Source of the DNA: an uncultured Oscillospiraceae bacterium
Lineage (GTDB): Bacteria > Bacillota > Clostridia > Oscillospirales > Oscillospiraceae
Direction: 5' to 3'
NCBI GenBank assembly: GCA_910577525.1
Contig: CAJTLI010000083.1
Location: 1-5,761 of the forward strand
DNA: 5,761 bases
Position numbers and translations under genes: made by a program
Shown here: positions 1-5,761 of the stretch, piece after piece
How positions within the stretch are numbered: the first letter of the stretch is position 1
Layout: each line of letters starts with the position of its first letter
The notes under the pieces: model-generated
What the model saw: only the letters and a program-made list of their open reading frames with translations
Databases searched by the model: none
What the model was told of the DNA's origin: nothing

Positions 1-277
1 AAAACGACACTCCATTCCGGCGAAAATCGACATTTTCAAATGGCGCTGACAGGTGCCGCAGGGTGGTAATGTGGATACCGCGCTCCCGGTAGAGAAGATC
101 GTCCAGCTTGGCGATATGGGCCTCCATCTCAGGAAATTCCATGGTGGTATCCGCATAGAGAACGCAGTCAATGGGCATTTCCTTTTCCATCATCAACAGC
201 AATAGCGCACTGGAATCCTTCCCGCCAGATACCGAAATTGCGTGATAAAAGTCCGTATTTTCGCTTGTTTTCGTCAA
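1..277 (-). CDS. PP-loop ATPase, PAPS reductase-like family protein (N-terminal 92 residues; 3' end outside window)
   Basis: The translated N-terminus has SGGKDS at residues 17-22, the ATP-binding PP-loop of the N-type ATP pyrophosphatase fold. It follows a short hydrophobic strand (AISV) and precedes a Leu/Met-rich helix. ADTTMEFPEM at residues 42-51 matches the second conserved block (ADT-x-x-EFPEM) of phosphoadenosine-phosphosulfate reductase-like proteins. Family members activate a substrate with ATP or act on (A)PS-type substrates; the substrate here cannot be told. The start is TTG at 275-277. An in-frame TAA (278-280) directly precedes it, a perfect ribosome binding site lies 5 bases upstream, and the first in-frame ATG comes only after the PP-loop, so TTG is the only credible start. 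The gene lies 70 bp beyond the surface-protein stop, across a terminator. Its GC is about 50% by my count, clearly below its neighbour. Alternatives within the superfamily include a CysH-type reductase, a DndC-like sulfurtransferase partner, or one of the stand-alone PAPS-reductase-like proteins common on phages and mobile elements. The family call is firm; the function is not. Confidence 0.93.
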   Translation of the reverse strand, partial: MTKTSENTDFYHAISVSGGKDSSALLLLMMEKEMPIDCVLYADTTMEFPEMEAHIAKLDDLLYRERGIHITTLRHLSAPFENVDFRRNGVSF

Positions 278-282
278 TTATT

Positions 283-289
283 CCTCCTT
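283..289 (-). promoter_or_regulatory. Ribosome binding site of the PP-loop gene
   Basis: AAGGAGG on the minus strand is a near-perfect Shine-Dalgarno sequence, 5 bases upstream of the TTG codon at 275-277. It decides the start. The reading frame is closed by TAA immediately before TTG, and no ATG or GTG precedes the essential SGGKDS loop. A strong site probably compensates for the weak start codon. Confidence 0.88.
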
Positions 290-295
290 AAACGC

Positions 296-331
296 AAAAA
301 AGAAGCCCCGGAAGGAAAGTCCTTCCGGGGC
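296..331 (-). terminator. Intrinsic terminator after the SLH surface-protein gene
   Basis: A perfect 11-bp GC-rich inverted repeat pairs 305-315 (gccccggaagg) with 321-331, around a 5-base loop; one more A-T pair (316/320) is possible. Read on the minus strand, the hairpin is followed by TTCTTTTTT (296-304), the usual U tract of a rho-independent terminator. It starts 16 bases after the stop codon of the surface protein. The plus-strand flank has no T tract, so it should work only for minus-strand transcription. The U tract ends seven bases before the ribosome binding site of the next gene, so the hairpin also sits within what would be that gene's 5' leader. Confidence 0.92.
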
Positions 332-347
332 AAATGTGTGTTATGAA

Positions 348-3300
348 TCAGCCGAGGGCGGTCCACTTCTCCGTGGAGCCGTCCATGCTGAAGCTGTGAC
401 CATTGGACGCTTCCACAATGTCCCAATAGTACCACGCGCCGGTGGGCACATCGGAGAAGGTCTTGTAGCCCTTGACCACGGTGTCGGCGTTGACGCTGCG
501 GCCCAGGATACGGTTGACCATCACGATTGTCTCAGCGCGGGTGATGTTCTGGTCAGGCCGGAATGTGCCGTCCGTGTAGCCGTAGACCAGACCGGCCTCC
601 GCCGCCAGATTGATGTACTTCCGCGCCCAGCTATGGGAAATGTCGGTGAAGCGGTCCAGAACGGTGTTATTGCCGCTGCTGTCACAGAACCGGGCAAGGA
701 TCGTTGCCAGCTCCGCACGGGTGATATTCCGCTGGGGACCGAATGTGCCGTCCTGGTAGCCGGTGATAACGCCCATGTTGCAGAGGGTGGAGACGGCGGT
801 GCCGTACCACGCTCCGGCGGGAACGTCCTTAAAGCGGTTGATGTTGGTGCCATAGGCGGCTTTCGCCTCCGGGGTCAGCAGCCGGTAGAGGATGGCGGCA
901 ATCTCGGCGCGGGTAACGTCCGCATTGGGCGCGGCCTGGGTGCTGGTCCGTCCAGCGATATAGGCGATGTGGTCCTTCCGGTTCAGCAGGGAGAGCTTGG
1001 AGCTGGGAGTGGTCAGATCACCAACGCCGCCCGTGCTGCCGCCCTTGGCAATCGTGACCTTCTGGACCTGGGACGCCATTTCAGAGGCGGTGGCCGCATA
1101 GCGCACCTCGTATGTGCCGGGAGCCAGTCCCCTCACGGTGTTCCCTGTGATAGCGGTCCACTTGCCGTCAGGCAGGAGCCGGTATTCCATGGTCTTATCC
1201 GTCTTGGTGAAAGTGCCGTCATTCCGTCCCTGCCGGGTTTCATCGGTATGGCCCACGTTGGGAGCCTTGCGGCGGTCGGGAATCTTCACCGTAACCGTCT
1301 CACCGGGCAGACCGTCACCTTTGCCGGGGTAGCGGATAAGAACATCCTTTCCGGCCAGATCGGACACGTCCAGCGGATTCGGGCAGGGCTTCCAGGTCTT
1401 ACCGCCGTCTGTGCTGTACTCCATATCCGGCGTGGTGTTCAGCGTCTCATTGTCAGGGTCAAAGACCAGCACAGGAGCGCCGGGGTGCTTGGAGATCACC
1501 ACGGTAACGGTCCGGCTGGCAAAATCCGTTTTGGTGGCGGGGAACCGGAACAGGACCGTTTTGCCCAGGTAGTCAGCGGTGTTCAGCGGCCTTTCCAGAG
1601 CGGCCCATGTTTTGCCGCCGTCAGAGGAGAACTCCACGCCTTTGTCGGAGCTGACGGTCTGGGCCTTGCTGTCCACCTCCACCTTGGGGGCATCCCGGCG
1701 AGTGGGAATCTGGATGGTAACACCGCTGCTGGGGAAGGAATCGCTGTTCCCATGATTGCGGATGATAATTGTCTGCCCGGTCAGATTGGACACGTCCAGG
1801 GGCTTGGTGCAGGGGTTCCAGGTCAAGCCGCTGTCAATGGAGTAGTCCATATCCGTGGTGGTGTTCACTGTCTCGGTAACGGTGTCCAGCTCCACCACGG
1901 GATTCTCTGTACGGTTAGGAATCCGCAGTTCGGTGGAATCGCTGGCGAATTTATCCTCGGTCGCGGCCTCCCGAACAAGAATCGTCTGGCCGGTCAGGTG
2001 GGACACGTCCATATCGGGGTCGCACTTGGTCCAGGTCTTACCGCCGTCCGTGCTGTACTCCATGCCAGCGGTGGTGTTGACTGTCTGCTTGTCCCGGTCA
2101 ATGGTCAGATCGGGCTTTGCGCCCTTCTCCGGGACCTTCACCAGCACGGGCAGGCTGGCGAAATGCTCAGAATCGTACTTCTCCCGGACAGCCAGCTCCT
2201 TGCCGTAGAAGCCGGAGAGGTCCAGCCCATCAGCGGGCACAGCGGTCCAGCCGTTTTCCGTCCGGTACTCCGGCGCGGTGCCGGAGACGGTCAGCAGCTC
2301 CGCCACACGGTCAATGTCGGCGGTGGGGGCGGCGTTCCGGCTGGGAACGGTCAGAGTTGCGGTGTTGCTGGCAGGGTTCGTGCCGTCACAGGCATAGCGC
2401 ACCAGCAATGTGGCGTTGGTCAGCTCGGACAGGTCCGTGTTGTCCAGGCAGGGAATCCAGCTTGCGCCGTTGTCTTTGGAATACTCCATAGCGGCGGTGC
2501 TGTCCATACGCTCAGTGGCATTGTCAATAGTCAGCACGGGAGCCGCGCCCCGGACGGGGACGGTCACGGTGGTGGGGTCGCTCTTAAAGGAATCGTCCGT
2601 AGCGGCGATCCGCACCAGCAGCGTCTCGCCCTGCCGGTCCTCCACGTCCTGATTATCGGTGCAGGGTTTCCAGGTTTCGCCGCCGTCATCGGAATACTCC
2701 ATGCCGGTGGTGGTATTCATGGTGAAGTCGAAAGGATTCACCTTCACGTCCGGGGCGGTGGGACGCTCCGGCAGAACCTCCATGACCACGGGGCCGGGTT
2801 TGCCGGTGCCATCGTCCACCAGTCGGACATAGATGGTTGTGCCGGGGGTAATGCCGCCGTTGTTGGGTAGACCGTTCGTCAGGGTGTAGTCCTCACCGGC
2901 CTCCACCACATCGGGGTCGAAGGTGATGATCTCCTTCCGGTAGTCAATCTCATAGTTCAGCCCCGTGTCGGCCACAGTCCGGCCCTCCACACTCTGGCTG
3001 TCAGAGGCGGTGAGATTATCCGTTTCCTTCATCCGCTGGGTGAAGGTGTAGGCGGTATCCGGGGTCAGGCCGGTAAACTTGGGGCTGTCCTGCCACGTCT
3101 CGCCGCCGTCCATGCTGTACTCCGCGCCGGGGACAGGGTTCAGTGCAATGGTGGTCGTTGTGCGGCGGGCGATGGTGGGGGCGGTAGTCATGGCCTGCGG
3201 TGCTTTGGAGATGGTCATATCCGCGTAGACCTGTTCGGCGCTCAGATCGTAGCCGTCCTCGGCAACCAGGTAGAAACGGACCTTATAGGTTCCGGCGTTC

Positions 3301-5761
3301 ACAGGGGCCTCGGAAGTCTCGTAGGGCTTGCCGCTGGCGAGAGTGCCAACGTACATGACGCTTACGCTCCTGATACCCTCCATGCTGGTCAGCAGATCAG
3401 TATAGGGATAGGGCTGGCGGTTGCCGTTGTAGATGGTACTGTAAGAGGGCATATCCGTGTCCAGAATGTTCACCGGCGTGTCGGTGGTCCTGCCAGAAAC
3501 AGGCCGGGTGCCGGAGGCGGTGTGATTTTCGTCCTCGGCCATGCGGACCAGGATGGTATAGCTCTTGTCAGCGTCCAGCCCGCTGAAGGTATTGCCGGTC
3601 TGCCATGTCGTGCCACCGTCAATACTGTACTCCGCGCCGGGAATGGCGGAAACAGTCAGCGAATGAGAAGAACTGCTTTCCAAAGAAGCCATGGGCGTGT
3701 CCTGCCCAGCCTTGCGGATGGTCAGGGTAGCAGAGTAGTTACCAGCCGCCAGGGTGTGATTAGCGTCCGGGGAGAAAATGGCGGTCACGGTGTAAACTCC
3801 GGCGTTGGTGGGAGCAGTGGTGCTTTCCACGCCGTCCGCGCCGGTGTAGGTCAGCGCAACGGAGGCGATACCCTCAATGCCGTCCGCCCCATGGTAACGC
3901 TGGGGAGCGCCGGTGTAGGTGACGGTTTCATCCTTCAGCACGGGGCGGATAGTACCAGCCTCGCCGGAGGCGCGGGTGATGTGCAGCACCGGGGCGGGGA
4001 GCGTTTCGGGGAGCATATAGCCGTCCGCTGCTACAAAGTCGATGTTGACCACATAATCGCCCACGGTAACGGGCGGGGTGGCAATGCCGTCATAGCCGGT
4101 GATAGTCATGGAGGCAATGCCGGGGTTGGACTTGGGCAGGGTGTACGTCTGCGCGTGGCCGTTGTACTCCACCGTCTGATCCGCGAACCGCTCAAAGGTG
4201 ACGGTGGTTTTCTCGGTGGCCTGCATGGTGGAGGGACCCTCCAACTCCTTGTAACAGGCCGTCTCCACCGCCTTGACCTTGATCTCATAGGTGGTGTCGC
4301 GGGTCAGGCCGGTGAAGGTGCCGGTGGTCTGCCACGTTACGCCGCCGTCAATGGAATAGGCCATGCCGTCCACCACTTCAATGGTGATGGAGGAATCGGT
4401 CACGCCAGTGACCACAGGGGCCAGGGGCCGCGCGGGGATGGCCTTGTTGATGGTCAGGGTGGCGTACTGCGGCTGCAACTCCGCGTAGCCGCTCTGCATG
4501 GCATAGCGGACTTTGACATTGTAAACGCCGGGGTTCACAGGCGGCTCGGTGGTGGGGCCGTAGGAGGTCCCGTTGGTCCCGGTGAAGGTCTGGACCACTT
4601 CGGTACATCCGGCGGGAACGTCCGCCACAAGGGACTTGGACGTACCGTCATAGGTATAGACGGCGGACTGGACCGTACCGGCGGAAGCGTTCTGCCGGGT
4701 GGTGCGGATGATGGCAGAGGAAGTCGGGCTTTCCTCATGGTTGCGGTCGCCGGGGTACTTGGCCTGGATGGTGTAGGCCGTGTCGGGGGTCAGGCCGTCA
4801 AAAATGGTGCTGGCCTGCCACGTCTCTCCGCCGTCAATAGAAAACACCGCCCCAGGAATGGCGGTGACGGTGATGGAGTTGGTGGCGGTATTGCTGGCAC
4901 GGGGCGGGTTGGGTGCGTTCTGCTCCACCTTCGTAATGGTGAGGGTGGAAGTGACAGGCTCCAACTGCGCCGTACCCGCCTGCATGGTGAAGCTGACGGT
5001 CACAGGATAGGTCCCCGCGTTGGTAGGGGCGGCGGTAGTGGTCTGGCCGTCCACGGTATAGGTCACGGTGGACCGGGTAACGTGGGAAATGGCCGGGACC
5101 TGATAGGCAATGGGACTGCCGGTATAGGGGTGGGTCTGCGGCTGAAGGACCGCGCTCAGATCTCCGGGGTCCACGGTGGTGTACTCAGTGGAGAACTGCG
5201 CGGAGACGGCGGGAGAAGGGTCATAGTTGCCGTCCTCGGTGGCCTTCAACCGCTGGTAGAGGGTGTAGGCGGTGCCAGCATCCAGATTCTTGAACACGGG
5301 GCTGTCCTGCCACACCTGCCCGTCCATGCTGTACTCGGCGTTCTCCACCGTGTTCAGCGTCAGGGAGTTGGTAGCTGCCGCCGCCAGCGTGGGGGCGGGA
5401 CAGGTCTGCGCCGCCTTTTCAATCACATACTGCGCGGTCACGCTGGAGAGCTGGGGATAACCCGGCTCCATAACAAAGGAGACAGTAGCGGTGTAGCTGC
5501 CCGCATTCACCGGGGCGGAGGCGCTGCTGTAAGGCCGTCCATTGTTGGCAGTTCCTTTATAGGCCACGGCCACGGACCGGATGCCGTCCGGCAGTCCGGG
5601 CATGGGCAGGGCGGTGGACTGCCCATCATAGGTCTTGGCGTAGTCGCTGACGGTGGGGGCCTCCACCGTGCCATAGGTCAGGTTGACCGTGGCGGTGACA
5701 GCGGGGATATTGTCGCCGGAGAGCTGGGGGAAGTTGGTGAGGTTCAGCGTCCCCCGAACCG
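348..5761 (-). CDS. Giant SLH-anchored repeat surface protein (5' end outside window)
   Basis: The frame is open from the right edge to the TGA at 348-350, giving about 1,800 visible residues. A GTG at 5664-5666 could be mistaken for a start, but it has no ribosome binding site and 31 in-frame residues continue upstream of it, so the N-terminus and any signal peptide are missing. In residue numbers counted from that GTG, 1-900 hold six YDG/MBG-type Ig-like domains and five FN3-like domains. Residues 901-1543 hold an array of about 71-residue domains carrying Asp-boxes. Residues 1542-1556 are a Gly/Ser/Thr linker, and 1556-1772 are an SLH anchor. SLH domains bind pyruvylated or otherwise modified secondary wall polymers, so the protein should be exported and held non-covalently on the wall; there is no LPXTG motif at the C-terminus. 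No enzyme domain is visible. The role is most likely structural or adhesive (inference), and MBG domains occur widely in such proteins without a proven ligand. It ends in a strong terminator, so it is the last gene of its transcript or transcribed alone. Confidence 0.96.
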   Translation of the reverse strand, partial: VRGTLNLTNFPQLSGDNIPAVTATVNLTYGTVEAPTVSDYAKTYDGQSTALPMPGLPDGIRSVAVAYKGTANNGRPYSSASAPVNAGSYTATVSFVMEPGYPQLSSVTAQYVIEKAAQTCPAPTLAAAATNSLTLNTVENAEYSMDGQVWQDSPVFKNLDAGTAYTLYQRLKATEDGNYDPSPAVSAQFSTEYTTVDPGDLSAVLQPQTHPYTGSPIAYQVPAISHVTRSTVTYTVDGQTTTAAPTNAGTYPVTVSFTMQAGTAQLEPVTSTLTITKVEQNAPNPPRASNTATNSITVTAIPGAVFSIDGGETWQASTIFDGLTPDTAYTIQAKYPGDRNHEESPTSSAIIRTTRQNASAGTVQSAVYTYDGTSKSLVADVPAGCTEVVQTFTGTNGTSYGPTTEPPVNPGVYNVKVRYAMQSGYAELQPQYATLTINKAIPARPLAPVVTGVTDSSITIEVVDGMAYSIDGGVTWQTTGTFTGLTRDTTYEIKVKAVETACYKELEGPSTMQATEKTTVTFERFADQTVEYNGHAQTYTLPKSNPGIASMTITGYDGIATPPVTVGDYVVNIDFVAADGYMLPETLPAPVLHITRASGEAGTIRPVLKDETVTYTGAPQRYHGADGIEGIASVALTYTGADGVESTTAPTNAGVYTVTAIFSPDANHTLAAGNYSATLTIRKAGQDTPMASLESSSSHSLTVSAIPGAEYSIDGGTTWQTGNTFSGLDADKSYTILVRMAEDENHTASGTRPVSGRTTDTPVNILDTDMPSYSTIYNGNRQPYPYTDLLTSMEGIRSVSVMYVGTLASGKPYETSEAPVNAGTYKVRFYLVAEDGYDLSAEQVYADMTISKAPQAMTTAPTIARRTTTTIALNPVPGAEYSMDGGETWQDSPKFTGLTPDTAYTFTQRMKETDNLTASDSQSVEGRTVADTGLNYEIDYRKEIITFDPDVVEAGEDYTLTNGLPNNGGITPGTTIYVRLVDDGTGKPGPVVMEVLPERPTAPDVKVNPFDFTMNTTTGMEYSDDGGETWKPCTDNQDVEDRQGETLLVRIAATDDSFKSDPTTVTVPVRGAAPVLTIDNATERMDSTAAMEYSKDNGASWIPCLDNTDLSELTNATLLVRYACDGTNPASNTATLTVPSRNAAPTADIDRVAELLTVSGTAPEYRTENGWTAVPADGLDLSGFYGKELAVREKYDSEHFASLPVLVKVPEKGAKPDLTIDRDKQTVNTTAGMEYSTDGGKTWTKCDPDMDVSHLTGQTILVREAATEDKFASDSTELRIPNRTENPVVELDTVTETVNTTTDMDYSIDSGLTWNPCTKPLDVSNLTGQTIIIRNHGNSDSFPSSGVTIQIPTRRDAPKVEVDSKAQTVSSDKGVEFSSDGGKTWAALERPLNTADYLGKTVLFRFPATKTDFASRTVTVVISKHPGAPVLVFDPDNETLNTTPDMEYSTDGGKTWKPCPNPLDVSDLAGKDVLIRYPGKGDGLPGETVTVKIPDRRKAPNVGHTDETRQGRNDGTFTKTDKTMEYRLLPDGKWTAITGNTVRGLAPGTYEVRYAATASEMASQVQKVTIAKGGSTGGVGDLTTPSSKLSLLNRKDHIAYIAGRTSTQAAPNADVTRAEIAAILYRLLTPEAKAAYGTNINRFKDVPAGAWYGTAVSTLCNMGVITGYQDGTFGPQRNITRAELATILARFCDSSGNNTVLDRFTDISHSWARKYINLAAEAGLVYGYTDGTFRPDQNITRAETIVMVNRILGRSVNADTVVKGYKTFSDVPTGAWYYWDIVEASNGHSFSMDGSTEKWTALG
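351..983 (-). other. C-terminal SLH cell-wall anchor region
   Basis: SLH1 (about 876-983) keeps the HIAYIAG strand and the VTRAEIAAILYRLL helix, but its middle lacks the usual GY-x-DGTF-x-P. SLH2 (about 687-839) reads FKDVPAGAWY, then GVITGYQDGTFGP and NITRAELATILARF. SLH3 (about 501-656) reads FTDISHSWARKYI, then GLVYGYTDGTFRP and NITRAETIVMVNRIL. A last half-module (351-464) with FSDVPTGAWYYWDIVEA and the ending EKWTALG closes the protein. This SLH-plus-tail arrangement is typical of surface proteins in gut Oscillospiraceae and relatives. Three SLH units are the common number needed for a stable wall-polymer binding trimer-like fold (established for the family). Confidence 0.95.
1038..2966 (-). 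repeat. Tandem array of about 71-residue (213-bp) Asp-box domains (coding)
   Basis: Seven consecutive units, R1 to R7, are each exactly 71 residues: R1 2547-2759, R2 2334-2546, R3 2121-2333, R4 1908-2120, R5 1695-1907, R6 1482-1694, R7 1269-1481. The common pattern is AP-x-V-x-x-D, then T-x-NTT-x-xMEYS-x-DGG-x-TWKPC, then DVS-x-L-x-G-x-T-x-LVR, then F-x-S, then a final strand ending in IP-x-R. A 77-residue divergent copy, R8 (1038-1268), follows. A 69-residue region before R1 (2760-2966) looks like a decayed copy, R0. Each unit is probably a small all-beta, Ig-like module, inferred from the strand pattern. R3 is the most altered internal unit (EYRTENGWTAVP in the motif region). I do not recognise a named function for this repeat. 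Confidence 0.88.
2967..5666 (-). repeat. Alternating YDG/MBG Ig-like and FN3-like domain array (coding)
   Basis: Domain order along the protein, with approximate plus-strand spans: MBG1 5409-5666, FN3-1 5175-5408, MBG2 4926-5174, FN3-2 4689-4925, MBG3 4440-4688, FN3-3 4206-4439, MBG4 3966-4205, MBG5 3708-3965, FN3-5 3477-3707, MBG6 3201-3476, FN3-6 2967-3200. Each MBG domain has an early Y-[DNT]-G (residues 13, 181, 339, 501, 584, 746 from the GTG at 5666). It then has a late P-x-NAG-x-Y turn, altered to NPG in MBG3 and TVG in MBG4, and closes on a strand such as TLTITK. Each FN3-like domain has a strand of the SLTL type, then EYS-x-DGG-x-TWQ, then F-x-GL-x-x-x-T-x-YT. The units are diverged rather than near-identical. 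The boundaries are my estimate from motif spacing and could be off by about 10 residues. Confidence 0.85.

Noticed and set aside
305..331. Hairpin as a bidirectional terminator or operator
   Set aside because: Only the minus-strand side has a T tract; the plus-strand flank is caaatgtgtgtta, and no gene converges from the left.
1855..2652. Several short plus-strand open frames within the repeat array
   Set aside because: They overlap the real gene fully, carry no domain or start signal, and repeat at the array period, as expected for shadows.
336..2870. An 844-codon open frame on the plus strand, antisense to the repeat array and SLH region
   Set aside because: It mirrors the 213-bp repeats of the real gene, has a Gly/Val/His-rich composition typical of an antisense shadow in GC-rich DNA, shows no recognisable domain, and has no ribosome binding site before its ATG. 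Its apparent repeats come entirely from the opposite strand.
1038..2966. Regular repeats considered as CRISPR or other non-coding tandem repeats
   Set aside because: The period is 213 bp with no short conserved direct repeats alternating with spacers, and the frame stays open with clear protein-level conservation.
4106..4738. Short minus-strand open frames in other phases of the surface gene
   Set aside because: They are rich in Pro, Arg and Ser in a way typical of off-frame reading of GC-rich codons, and lie wholly inside a well-supported coding frame.
5664..5666. GTG as the translation start of the surface protein
   Set aside because: There is no Shine-Dalgarno sequence upstream, and the same frame stays open with domain-like sequence to the window edge.

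Overview
This window holds two genes, both read on the minus strand. The first is a very large repeat-built cell-surface protein that fills positions 348 to the right edge. The second is the start of a PP-loop (PAPS-reductase-like) enzyme gene that runs off the left edge. The SLH-anchored protein style, a strong AAGGAGG ribosome binding site and the GC-rich coding (about 60% or more in the stretches I counted) suggest an anaerobic, gut-type Bacillota (Oscillospiraceae-like). That assignment is inferred from style, not from a marker gene.

Layout, following transcription from right to left. The surface-protein gene enters the window already in frame at 5761, so its start and any signal peptide lie outside. 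Its visible part has three blocks. Positions 2967-5666 carry six YDG/MBG-type Ig-like domains, mostly alternating with five fibronectin-III-like domains. Positions 1038-2966 carry a tandem array of a second domain: seven copies of exactly 71 residues, flanked by a decayed copy on each side. Positions 351-983 carry a C-terminal S-layer-homology (SLH) anchor. The stop codon at 348-350 is followed by a strong intrinsic terminator (296-331). Seven bases beyond its T tract lies the ribosome binding site of the PP-loop gene, which starts with TTG at 277.

The surface protein is most simply read as a long stalk or adhesin-like fibre held to the cell wall by its SLH domains. No catalytic domain is visible in this part. 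Nothing links the PP-loop enzyme to it functionally. The two genes are separated by a terminator, and the enzyme gene has a lower GC content (about 50%).

I found no RNA genes, insertion sequences, CRISPR arrays or origins. The most notable points are the shared Asp-box motif found in two different repeat families, the indel-free 71-residue array, and the very tight packing of terminator and ribosome binding site, which leaves almost no room for a separate promoter. I see no convincing sign of a wholly new system.
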